From: Symbiodinium natans
Taxonomy: Eukaryota > Sar > Dinophyceae > Suessiales > Symbiodiniaceae
Direction: 5' to 3'
Assembly (NCBI GenBank): GCA_905221605.1
Contig: CAJNDS010000291.1
Location: 542,589 to 606,588, forward strand
DNA length: 64,000 nucleotides
In this document: positions 34,813 through 44,185 of the stretch, piece after piece
Numbering within the stretch: the first letter of the stretch is position 1
Layout of the letters: each line of letters begins with the position of its first letter
Program-made: the position numbers and the translations under genes
Notes under the pieces: model-generated
Told to the model about the DNA's origin: nothing
Databases searched by the model: none
Seen by the model: only the letters and a program-made list of their open reading frames with translations

Positions 34813-35014
34813 ACAGAGCTTTGTGTCAACTTAGTCTGGTGGACCTACTCTGCCCACGGCGCCCTTATATGGCAGCCGGCGAAGTCCGCGCGCAGCCTCT
34901 GCCTCGTTAGGGTTTAGGGCTAGAGGGAACCACATTATTTGCTGTACACCTGTACTGTGGAAACTTAACTTCCGTCAGTTCCTTAACAACAGCACAAAAA
35001 AGGTTCTTGCTCAC

Positions 35015-35240
35015 CTGGGCCAACTGGAGTAGCTTGATCTGGTTCTCCAAGTCCGCCTCAATCTGGTGAACACGGAAGACCATCGCCCGCTCCCCGGGCA
35101 TGTTGACAAAGAGGTACCTCGGCGAGGTCCCTCCGTTGTAGCGGTCACTGCAGCGAGCACAACACCAAAACTGGCGGCCTCCCGCATTCTTGTGTAAAAA
35201 CCAGCAGCTTGCCTCGAGGGGAGCGCAACCACAAGTGCAG
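35015..35240 (-). CDS. Cys-rich orphan protein, 5'-truncated exon
   Basis: The minus strand opens directly out of the telomere-like array and reads YDCTCGCAPLEASCWFLH, then GGRQFWCCARCSDRYNGGTS, PRYLFVNMPGERAMVFRVHQ and ENQIKLLQLAQ, ending at a GTGAGC donor. Its Cys pattern (C-x-C-x-C ... C-C-x2-C) suggests metal binding. The first ten residues match the last ten of the separate gene at 37049-37591 (YGCTCGCIPL), so the two loci are relatives. This copy lacks everything upstream because TTTAGGG sequence begins at 35245. I recall similar Cys-rich segments in dinoflagellate predictions but cannot name a family. Confidence 0.6.
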
Positions 35241-35244
35241 TCGT

Positions 35245-35490
35245 AGTAGGGTTTTAGGGTTTACGGTTTAGGGTTTTGGGTTCAGGGTTCAGGGTTCAGG
35301 GCTCAGGGTTTGGGTTAGGGTTTAAGCTTTTTTAGGCTTTAGGCTTTAGGCTTTAGGCTTTAGGCTTTAGGCTTTAGGGTTTAGGGTTTAGGGTTTAGGG
35401 TTTAGGGTTTAGGGTTTAGGGTTTAGGGTTTAGGGTTTAGGGTTTAGGGTTTAGGGTTTAGGGTTTGGAAACCCTAAACCCTTTGCCCTA
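35245..35490. repeat. Interior TTTAGGG array ending head-to-head
   Basis: The plus strand runs through decayed units, then six identical GGCTTTA units (35330-35372), then about 13-14 perfect TTTAGGG units to 35466. It flips through GGAAA into two CCCTAAA units at about 35470-35482. The 5'-TTTAGGG...CCCTAAA-3' order is the arrangement expected from end-to-end joining of two telomeres. Confidence 0.95.
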
Positions 35491-35659
35491 AACTCTAGAC
35501 CCAAATTCCAGGGGTGGACCATGGGGGCCTGGGCCGTCATCATGCGGGCTTTTGTGCTATCAGGGTATTCCCTGCCATGACCGCCAAGAAGTACCCTTCT
35601 TGAGGCTCTAAATCTAACGCTAAGTTCCCCAACAAGAGAGCCTCTAAGGTGCTTCTAGG

Positions 35660-35805
35660 GTCTAGGCCCTTTTAGGGTTTAAGGTCTATTGGGTTTAGGG
35701 TTTAGGGTTTATTGGGTTTATCTGGTTTATTGGGTTTATGTGGTTTATTGGGTTTGTGGGGTTTATGGGGTTTATGGGGTTTATGGGGTTTATGGGGTGT
35801 ATTGG
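35660..35805. repeat. TTTAGGG-derived GGGTTTAT repeat
   Basis: Starts as TTTAGGG units, then becomes GGTTTATTG/GGTTTATCT and finally five GGGGTTTAT units (about 35758-35795), a nine-base derivative repeat. On the minus strand the units encode repeated KPHKP, which is not a credible gene. Confidence 0.9.
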
Positions 35806-35937
35806 CAGGCTGCGTCCAAAACCACCTTCCCAAAATTAGGCTTGTAGCCACCCTTACCAGGCTGCAGGCGCCAGGTCCTCGCTCCAGCATCTTCCAAACC
35901 ACCATCGTAGTTTGCGAGGAGCCTGGTCACCCACGAT

Positions 35938-36411
35938 CTAGCCAACACAGCTGGCCGCCACTTTGGCGCAGCTGCACAGGAGCGACAAACTTGTCGCATC
36001 CAGATCGGGCTCCAGCTCGCAGTGCTTGTGGGTTGCCCAGTCTGAATGCGACAAGATTGTCGAGTCCTGGCAGCCTGCGCATGCGTCTGCCACTTTTCTC
36101 CCACGCAATTTCTCCAGCGTTCCGGTTAGAAGAGCGTGGACCATCATGACCAGCTGGTTGAGGGTGCGCAGGGATTTGCGACCGCCGACTCCACTCTTGC
36201 CTGGCCCGCCACTCTCACTCTTGCCTGCCCTGCCGCTTTTGCCTGGCCCGCCGCTTTTGCCTGGCCCGCCGCTTTTGCCTGGCCCGCCGCTTTTGCCTGG
36301 CCTGCCCGACTTTCCTGGCTTGCCCGAGCATCCCATCTTTCCAAGTATGCAAAAAAATGTGACGTTTTGTGCTTGCTGAAGTTTCCAGGAGAACTCGCAA
36401 GTACACTGCAT
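35938..36411 (-). CDS. Open frame with G-K-S-G-G-P repeats
   Basis: A 157-codon minus-strand frame. It holds a repeated six-residue unit, PGKSGG (36340-36200), encoded by an 18-base minisatellite. This is followed by SLRTLNQLVMMVHALLTG, TLEKLRGRKVADACAGCQD and LEPDLDATSLSLLCSCAK to a stop at 35938. The C-terminal half looks coding, and its Cys-containing style resembles the neighbouring Cys-rich fragments, so it may be an exon of the same orphan family. The Gly-rich part may simply be repeat DNA read in frame. Confidence 0.35.
   Translation of the reverse strand: MQCTCEFSWKLQQAQNVTFFCILGKMGCSGKPGKSGRPGKSGGPGKSGGPGKSGGPGKSGRAGKSESGGPGKSGVGGRKSLRTLNQLVMMVHALLTGTLEKLRGRKVADACAGCQDSTILSHSDWATHKHCELEPDLDATSLSLLCSCAKVAASCVG
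36230..36335. repeat. 18-base minisatellite
   Basis: Four near-perfect copies of CTTTTGCCTGGCCCGCCG plus partial diverged copies on both sides (TTGCCTGCCCTGCCG, TTTCCTGGCTTGCC). Confidence 0.95.
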
Positions 36412-36729
36412 CTATACACAGTGACTGTTTTGCTTGCACTTTTCAGAGCCACTGTGTACAGAAGACCAGTCAAAACTCTATTCCATGAGTTGGGCCCGGG
36501 GCCTCCGGGGCTTTCGGGGCCCTTCAGGGTCTCAGGGCCCGCCAGAAATCTGCCGGGATTTTGGGTCCAACATGCATTCTAAATCCTTCCTTCCGGACCG
36601 GACCACAACCCACACCCAGCCTCGCTCGTGGCCTGATACCTTTAGCCAAACCTCTACCTCTACCCCGCAAAAATCCTGGCGTCTCGAAAACCAGGCCCTA
36701 GGTCTCGAAATCTTGAGATATCGAGACCC

Positions 36730-37030
36730 AATCTAAACCCTAAACCCTAAACCCTAAACCCTAAACCCTAAACCCTAAACCCTAAACCCTAAACCCTAAA
36801 CCTTAAACCCCTAAACCCAGCTCCAGCCCGTCCAGCCCCTCCAGCCCTTCCAGCCCCTCCAGCCCTTCCTCCAGCCCCTCCAGCCCTCAGCCCCTCCGCC
36901 CCCTCGCCCCTCCAGCTCCTCCAGCCTCTCCAGCCCCTCCAGCCCCTCCAGCCCGTCCAGCCCCTCCAGCCCCTCCAGCCCCTCCAGCCCCTCCAGCCCC
37001 TCCTTGAGGGTTTAGGGTTTACGGTTTAGG
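36730..37030. repeat. CCCTAAA array, CCAGCCCCT minisatellite, TTTAGGG remnant
   Basis: About ten CCCTAAA units (36733-36815) pass into a nine-base minisatellite, CCAGCCCCT/CCAGCCCTT (36818-37003, about twenty copies), which ends in GGGTTTAGGGTTTACGGTTTAGGG at 37009-37031. The flanking telomere-like units therefore point in opposite directions, with the minisatellite between them. Confidence 0.95.
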
Positions 37031-37048
37031 GAAATCAGCAACTTGTGC

Positions 37049-37591
37049 CTATAGGGGAATGCAGCCACATGTGCAGCCGTAGCAAGACTGGATGTTCCAA
37101 TCCACAGCTTCCTGAGACGACAGCTGAGTAACCCAGTCTGAGGCCTCTCGCATGCGCTTGTCTCGCAGAATGTCCACCGACATCTGCACCTTCTCTGCCA
37201 CCTCGGGGGCTTCCGTCCCGGCAACCTTGGCGGTGGATGCCCTTGTGTCGGAGGCGGAAGTCGTGCTCTTCAGGCACTTTTGGGCGAGCTTCCGGAAGCT
37301 GTTGGTGGGGCCGCCCTCAGGCTTCTGGAAGTGCCAGGCATCACCCTTCGTGACTTGCCCAGCACATGTGAAGCAGCAAAAGCTCACACTGGTTCGGGCT
37401 TGATTCTCCTTCGTCTCAATGCCCAGGGCCTTTCGGAGGTCCTTGTCAGGCAAAGCGGCGATCTTGCCATCCGAAATGTAGCAGAAGTGGCTGATGTTCA
37501 AACTCTCGTAGCCACACCGATCGCACCTCTTGACTTCACCTACTCCCCCGGCACGGCCGCCAACAAAGGTGTCACTGCTGCTTCCCGCCAT
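37049..37591 (-). CDS. Cys-rich orphan protein, 180 residues
   Basis: The longest convincing uninterrupted frame in the window. The chosen ATG at 37591 lies 19 bases after a strong pyrimidine-rich acceptor (CCTTTGCAG), which would suit a 5' intron or spliced-leader addition. The protein begins MAGSSSDTFVGGRAGG, then CDRCGYESLNISHFCYISDG (C-x2-C), ALPDKDLRKALGIETKENQA, FCCFTCAGQVTKGDAWHFQK (C-C-x2-C), SVDILRDKRMREASDWVTQL and SCYGCTCGCIPL before TAG. The Cys spacing suggests one or two small zinc-binding modules. The stop falls 18 bases before a TTTAGGG remnant, and the relative at 35015-35240 continues past this point, so this copy is probably cut short. Function unknown. Confidence 0.65.
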   Translation of the reverse strand: MAGSSSDTFVGGRAGGVGEVKRCDRCGYESLNISHFCYISDGKIAALPDKDLRKALGIETKENQARTSVSFCCFTCAGQVTKGDAWHFQKPEGGPTNSFRKLAQKCLKSTTSASDTRASTAKVAGTEAPEVAEKVQMSVDILRDKRMREASDWVTQLSSQEAVDWNIQSCYGCTCGCIPL

Positions 37592-37659
37592 GCTCCCAAA
37601 AGGGGAGGGCTGCAAAGGCCAAGGGAAAAACACAAAACTCCAAAGACGAGGAGCTTGCT

Positions 37660-38075
37660 ACATGCAAGCCCTAAAAACCCTGAAACGCCAAGCCCTCAAG
37701 CCCCAAACCCCCAAACCCAAGAAAGCCCTAAGCCCTAAATAGCCCTAAAACCGAAAAAGCCCTAAGCCCTAAACCCTAAAAAGCCCTAAACCCGAAAAAG
37801 CCCTAAGCCCTAAAAAACCCTAAGCCCTAAGAAGACCCAAACCCCAAAAAGGCCTAAGCCTTAAAACGCCCTAAACCCTAAACCCTCAACCCTCAACCCT
37901 AAACCCTAAACCCTGAACCCAAAACCCACCCTAAAGAGCCCTAAACCCTAAAACACCCTAAGCCCTAAGAAGACCCAAACCCCAAAAAGGCCCAAGCCTT
38001 AAAACGCCCTAAACCCAAAACCCAAAACCCAAAACCCTGAACCCTAAACCCTAAACCTTAAACCCTAAGCCCTGC
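37660..38075. repeat. Long degenerate CCCTAAA array
   Basis: About 400 bases of CCCTAAA and variants (AGCCCTAAG, CCCGAAAAAG, GAAGACCC). The block AAGCCCTAAGAAGACCC to GGCCTAAGCCTTAAAACGCC occurs twice within it (about 37813 and 37960) and a third time, diverged, at 34400-34440. Confidence 0.95.
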
Positions 38076-38082
38076 CCCAGAG

Positions 38083-38205
38083 TACCTGAATCCCGACCTC
38101 CTTGTTCCTGAATTGGCCCGTGTTCGTTCTGAATTCTGGCCTGCCCAGGTGCCTGAATTGCCCCACCCGTTTCCTGAATTCTGTGCCTGAATTTCGTGTC
38201 TAGTT
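38083..38205. repeat. CCTGAATT short-unit repeat
   Basis: CCTGAAT(T/C) recurs about seven times with 10-25 base spacing. Read on the minus strand it contains ATTCAGGCACAGAATTC, the same 17 bases found on the plus strand at about 34034-34050. The two blocks are therefore in inverted orientation. Confidence 0.85.
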
Positions 38206-38282
38206 CCCGAGTGCGTCTTCACTCTGCTGTGTCACGTTGCATCAGCTCTGCCAGAACACGACTCGTGTTGACCAAGTCTCAC

Positions 38283-41200
38283 GGTGCGCAAGAACTTCGG
38301 CAGGCGAATCTTTAGAGTAAACGGCTTCTCATTCTGAATCCTTGGCTGCGCTGGCATCTCAGTGAAGCGCACATGTGCAGAGCCCGTGAAAATCCTGAAC
38401 GACTGCAAGTGGCACGGACAAGATCGGCCTCAATTCCAGCTGGGGCGAGCTGCCAGTACTCCACGGACGTGTTGAAAGGATATGATGTCCGAAGCTCGAC
38501 GTGAGCAAGACCCACTGTGGCATTCCTCAGCATCAAGACGGAGGTGCAAGTGCAGAAGGTACGGTCGCTGAAAGTTGTTTCCAATCACGCGTCGTTGCCA
38601 TGTCCCTGCACACAATGGTCAAGATGTCATGCGCAAGCTCAGTGGGTATGACGATATCGTAGTGGGGAGCACAATAACAAGACCCCCTGCTAGTCCCGGG
38701 GAGGCCCACTGTGTTCTGTGGACTGCTACTGAACTACATCGAATGCAGATGACGTGCGGAAGTTGGTTGAATCCAATGATGCCTCCAAGGCGCACCACGC
38801 TCGGAGCCCAAAGCGCAGAGACCAGCTCCTGCTGCTTTCCATCCTCGAAGAAGAGGCTTCCTCTCTGCTTTTAAGAGCTTTTCGTAGTAAGACTCTTAAC
38901 ACGGGATTCTGCAAAAATTTGCCGATTTGCCCAATTTGCCGAACAATGACTTTGCTGTTGCTGCGTGACTCCCTGACAGGATTGGCTTGGGACACCTGGC
39001 GGACGAGACGACTGCCTACTCCCACTACCAGACTCGACAACGAGTATGTGGATCCTGCAAACTTTGGGTAGCCCTGGTGGAAGTTGGCGGTACAGCACTC
39101 GTAGTTCGGTGCCAGGCCATACATGGCGGCCTGCGGACCTGGCATCGGTGCGAGGACGTGCGACTTGCGGACAAGTAGGTTGCAGATGCAAATTCATAGA
39201 TGATTCCTTTGAGGGCAGGCAGGCACAACTGCACTCAATTCGCTGCCAGGCATACCGTCATTCGCCCAGACATGGTCCGGCTCATTCGAGACTGCCTGGT
39301 AGGAGTTCGCAAACCTGGGTGAGACAAAGTGCCCCCTTGAGAGAGGCATGTGCAAGAATAGACAGCACATGGCCGCGGAATCCTGCGAAAGCATCCTTCA
39401 CCTTCCAACCCTCCCATATGTTCGTATGTTTCTCATACTGTCCATCATGCGCCAAGCAACTGAAGATACGGATGGGACCAAAGGTCCTCACTCAAGCTGC
39501 CCGGCAGAGCGTTGAAGGCCAGAGACTCCAGGGCATCCAAGGCTAGCACGGCCTCCTGCAAGAGGCCGGATGCAGGATGCAGAAATCCCAGCGCTGCGAC
39601 GCTGCTCCCGCAGGCCCAGCCTCATCCCCGGGGGCCAACTGGGAGGCCAGCGCCAGTGACCACATGGACTCGACCTGGGGATGCGGAATGGTCTGATCAT
39701 GCCCATGACTCTTTCCGTGGAGAAGGCCAAGGCACCACCACGCAAAGCTCCGTTCCACGTGATGGCGTACGGCCTGGCTTTCTGGCTTGACTACATGGCA
39801 TTGGAAGGCTGATCCTGGAATTGCTGAACATGATCGAGCACCATGTTGACTTCAGTATCAGCAACATGGAAAATTATGTAGGCATCGTCCATACAACGGC
39901 TTCCAGTGTAAACCCTGAAGTCGCAAGGCGTCGGAGCCCACCTGCAAGATGCTCATCTGCCCCGAAAGCTCCATGTGGCTGCCTGCGAAACCGTCTTCGA
40001 AAGAGCTGCAAAGAGCATGAACCCCGGACTTCGCGACTACAAATGACTACAATCCCTGGTGCCCTATGGTGCCCTAATGCTTTCCCAACATGGCCCCCGG
40101 CACCCGTGGTAGCGTTGCAACTGCTCCCAGGCCAGCCAGGTTTCCGCCCAGCCTGGTCAAGGCCGGCACAGTACCCAGTTTCCAATTCCTCTTTATTGGA
40201 TTTCCATTTGCACCTTCTGTCGCGTTGCCAGATTGCCGTGCCCAGACGATGCCATGCTTCACTGCCTGTGCGGAAAAGCCCGATCATGACTTATGTCTTT
40301 AGTGCATGAGGTGAAGATTGGCAAGCCGCACGTGCATCTTGGAAGGCTGCAACATGTCTGATGGGCTGCAGAGTTGGCCGGTGCGGCCTGAGCATTGTTG
40401 ACCCCGTGGGTTTCCATGGAGGTCTTGATCACCGCCTGCGACAAAGTCGCCCTAAAGTAGGCTCGTACCAAGTCAGGGAAGCTGCATCTGCCTCCTTGGC
40501 GAAGTTGCTGGAGTTGAACCTCACATTGAGGCCCGGCCAATCCCCCGCAACAAACCCCCCACCATGATCGCTATTAGCACGATGAGGTGCAGATATTCGA
40601 TGTGTCTTGGCTGCATTTGGCAAACTCAAGCCCGTTCATGTACGGATGCACTGTATGCCTCACTACTCAATTCTAGGTAACCTTTGATACTAGATCTCCG
40701 CGCATCAGAGATTATATCAGCGGTGGCACCATAAGCCATTCCAGTCGAAGCCGTGGCTGTGCAGGTGCTCAGCGAGAGCAGCAAGGTCTTGAAGGGTCGT
40801 GGATGCAGCAGACCTCTCAAGTGCATGTACTACCCAAGGGACCGAAATCTTGAGTAAGAGCAGGCAGCAGTACGAGAGGTTTGGGCTGCAGACTGCGCGA
40901 TTCAAAGTTCAGCGGTCCGGCTCCGACGAGATCCATTTGAGAAACGATGTGAGTTCTTCATATGTGTATACATGCGTAATTTCTTCAGAATCAAGTCGAG
41001 AGTCGTGGGCCGACCAGTGTAAAAAATGGATGAATGGAATGCTTGGAGCATAGACGGGGCGCCCCTGCAGTGCGTCGAGGAAATAATGGATCGTCCAGAT
41101 CCTTGGTGCAGCATTGTGCAGCCACATCACAAATTAAGTTGAGCAATGTTGAGCGGCCTTTAGGCGACCTTTAGCTTCTCGAGGAAGTCCAAATGACGTG

Positions 41201-44185
41201 ACATATACTTCGATTGCGGGGCTACGAACAGCATGCTCCTCCCCTTCCAAGCGGCCCAGCTGTTTGGCACGAGGAGCCGACTCTTTGAAGTCCCCATCCG
41301 TTCTTGCGGGTCCCGCGTTGCGCCGAGGTACAAGTCATGTGCCCGAAAGGAAGACCATGAAGTCAGAGGCACGCCACCTAACTCTGGCATACACATGCTT
41401 TGCGACAGCTTCCATTCGAGTTGGGACCGGCAGCTACACTCGTCTCCCTAAGCCCTAGACAGCTCGATGAGTCTACAGACGTGAAATTCTACGTCAACAC
41501 GGCATCACTTGAGTGCCGAGCCTTGAAGCCGCTGGCGCACGGCGGCGAAGAACCGCAGAGCGGCCTCTCGAGCCCTCTAATAAGTACTCTAACGATTCTC
41601 TGAAATGAATACTCTAATGATTACTCTAATGGCGTGTTGGGTCATGTTGGGCATTTCCGCAATGTTCTCTGGCGCGAAGGTCTGGACATGTCTGCACAGG
41701 TCTGGACTCGGTTTACACTTGTGTGTACTCCTGTACGGAGCATGCAAGGAAGGAGTTGAAGGAGAGTGCCGATGCAAACCGTGCAGCTTTGCAGTTTTGT
41801 ATAGGTATACGGCTTCAGAGACTTCGGACTCCAACCCCATCTCCAAGCAAGGCGAACGAGGCGAACGGTCGTAACAAAACACAAGGCAACGTGTAATAAC
41901 ACTACATCACCACGACTTCTATGGTAGCTGCTTTTGTGGTAACTCTTGCTTTGCCACTTATGCCGAGAATTGGTCGGCGTTGCCACTGGGATTGCTGGGC
42001 CGATCCTCTTCAATGCGCTTGCGCCTCGCACCAGGTCGCAGCGCCTGAGTATGCTGGGTGAGTTGCCAAGAAGATGCAAGATGCCTGCTACAAATTCGCA
42101 GCAACCGCACACTAGCGTTGCTTGGACCTGTATACCGTATACCAGATCCATACTGTACCCACCAACGTGCCCCCAGTGCTCCCGCAGGGACATGTCACGT
42201 GGCTTCCAAAAAAAGACCGGAGACCCCAGGTCCGCACACGAGGTGCCTGGACTCTGGGGGCACACGATGGACACCTTTCCCAGCAGGCGCCTCGTGGTGC
42301 TGGACCATGGCCATGAGAAAGGGGTATCCTTGGGCCATGCTGCTAAGCAAAGCTCAGCAAGCCAAGATGAGAAAGCGCGAGCGGTGGTACACAAACTGCC
42401 CTCTGGAAACAGCCCCATGTCGAAGAACACCCCGATCCCCGGAACATTCGAAATTGCCTGCGGCTCTCGCGGCCACACAGAGCAGCCGAGGGGCGCGACC
42501 AGAAGTCCGAGCGGTCTGTGTCCGGCCCGAGCCAGCCTTCCTGGGTCTGCCTCACAGGCAGCTATTTCCCCCCTTTTCGGCCCCAAATAGAGTAGAATCC
42601 CCTCAAGGGGATCCCCAAAAAGGGTGCCCCTATTTTCGGACAGCCCTATATAGCATGATACCGCAGGCATGGCCACGCTGAGCCCAGTGAGAGCGGGCCT
42701 GTCGAGAATACCGTCCATGTACTTCTCCACAGTCCGCAATAAGGCCTCGCAATGTTCGGTGCTTTCTCCAGTCGACTAAACCCTAAACCCTAAAACCCTA
42801 AACCCTAGTGACCTTAATGACCTTAATGACCTTGATGACCCTAATGACCCTAATGACCCTAATGACCCTAATGACCCAGAAGACTGAGACGAGTCTCCTC
42901 GTCTTGCAGCTGCACTGCTAGTGGCACCGCGCCATTCAGCCAGTACGGCGTGCTCTCATGGATTCCCCCGACGTTGTCCTCTGAAAAGCCGATGCTGCAC
43001 TAAAATATACTAAAGTCTACTAAAATACACTAAGATATACTAAAATGTACCAAAATACGGACTATACGTACATGGTACAGGATGGCATCATGCATGCTCA
43101 GGCTGCAACAGCTCAGCCCAAAAAGGATTTGGTCACTTCTCTACGATATGTTGCTTTTGGGGTGCTTAGCTGGTATTTAGGGTGCTCACAGAGGGACCTT
43201 AATTTTAGATAACTGACCATGTCCATTAGTCTAAATAAATCTCAACGATCCTGAAGAAGAGAGAGATCCGAGATCAACAAGCTACTGTACGGGGACCGGG
43301 AAAAACATCCCAAGTTCGGGCTTTGAAGTTGAGCTTCAGCGTTGCCACCGAGCCAAGAAGTATTCTGGACCTGGGCACTGTAGGTCACTGTTGGGTTTAG
43401 GGTTTAGGGGTTTCAGTAGAATGCCGAAGTGCTTCACTTGGGCCTTTGGCTTCTCACTTCTGACTTTGGCTCGCGCGCATTTCAGGTCGGAGTTGCCCAC
43501 AATTTACGACTGCACATCACAGAAGACACACGCAAGGCCCACGTGCCCACTCCAGACACTCACGGCTGCACTGCCACTCTTGTCTACAGTTCAGGGGTCT
43601 TGGAATGTCTCAGAGGGAGAGATCTAAGCTGTCTACAATCGCTCCTGAGTAACTTGCCTCTTATCGAAGACTGCAGATTGAAGACCTTGAAGACTTGGGT
43701 TGTGCTCCACTTCAATACCAGGCACGTTGTCCCAGAAGAGTGGCAGGTGTGAAGTCAGGGCCGCAGCCTCCCAGCCGGAGCTTACAGAACAAGCTGCACC
43801 CGTAACGAAGGCAACCGCAAAGCAATCTCCAACGTTCTACGCCCGGCCCGCCACGTATGCTGATCCTAGGCAACGGCTGCCTTGCTTCTTTGAGAGAGAA
43901 CCAAGAACAAGGAAGTTGACTGTTCCACAACATGGGCGCCACGAATCTGGTCAGACGACCCCACTCCCCCCGCCAAAGACAGCGTAACAAGTTAACATAT
44001 TTTGGAAGCGCTTAGGGCCACAGGTGGAGGATGGTAAAAACACCCGGCTGCAATGCATGGGCAGTTTGGTGGTTCGCCTTTGATAGTATTGTTGCATGAC
44101 ACCGCGATACCAGAGCACCTGAAGTTGCATCTGCGTCTTCAGCCAGCCACTCGGCTGAATCGCGCCGGTTGCAAGGCGCTGCCAC
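38283..44185 (-). CDS. GH127/DUF1680 beta-L-arabinofuranosidase-like
   Basis: Thirteen minus-strand exons in order. 44185-44119 has LATGAIQPSGWLKTQMQLQ. About 42772-42699 has LLRTVEKYMDGILDR. About 40850-40736 has LAALAEHLHSHGFDWNGLW. About 40475-40388 has SMETHGVNNAQ. Then 39982-39942, 39773-39736, 39674-39624, 39555-39461, 39314-39256 and 39138-39059 join in frame to read GAFGADEHLAG, PSRGTELCVVVESMWSLALA, LESLAFNALPGSLSEDLWS, EPDHVWANDG and MYGLAPNYECCTANFHQGYP. About 38870-38776 has LVSALWAPSVVRL. About 38535-38447 has VELRTSYPFNTSV. 38340-38283 has EKPFTLKIRLPKFL. In GH127 enzymes the Glu/Cys of 'GTELC' and the Cys pair of 'CCT' bind zinc and supply the Cys nucleophile; all are present. 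Introns use GT, GC and apparently GA donors. N-terminal and 3'-most exons were not found. Confidence 0.88.
42777..42887. repeat. CCCTAAA array passing into GACCCTAAT nonamers
   Basis: Four CCCTAAA-type units, then GTGACCTTAAT and about eight GACCTTAAT/GACCCTAAT units. It lies inside an inferred intron of the GH127-like gene, immediately upstream (in gene sense) of the exon carrying LLRTVEKYMDGILDR. Confidence 0.95.
42990..43065. repeat. ACTAAAATAT tandem repeat
   Basis: Six or seven copies of a 10-11 base unit, ACTAAAATAT(A)/ACTAAAGTCT, inside the GH127-like gene. A short perfect GGGTTTAGGGTTTAGGGG piece lies at 43394-43411 in the same intron. Confidence 0.9.

Noticed and set aside
35712-35905. 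Minus-strand frame with repeated KPHKP
   Set aside because: It is the translation of the GGGTTTAT derivative of the telomere-like array.
38726-39145. 139-codon minus-strand frame taken as a single coding exon
   Set aside because: Only its first third (MYGLAPNYECCTANFHQGYP) belongs to the GH127 product. The rest is intron, and the next true exon (LVSALWAPSVVRL) is in another frame.
41946-42681. Plus-strand frames of 207-214 codons
   Set aside because: They lie opposite the GH127-like gene, have Arg/Pro/Ser-rich shadow composition and no family signature.
41642-42739. 365-codon minus-strand open frame as an intact gene
   Set aside because: Only the first 25 or so codons (LLRTVEKYMDGILDR) match the GH127 family. 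The remainder shows no similarity to the expected continuation, and GH127 exons continue in other frames farther on, so the frame reads through an intron.
43429-43752. Plus-strand frame containing LKTWVVLHFNTRHVVPEEW
   Set aside because: Mildly coding-like, but it lies within an inferred intron of a minus-strand gene, has no recognisable family and no good splice sites. Left as unproven.
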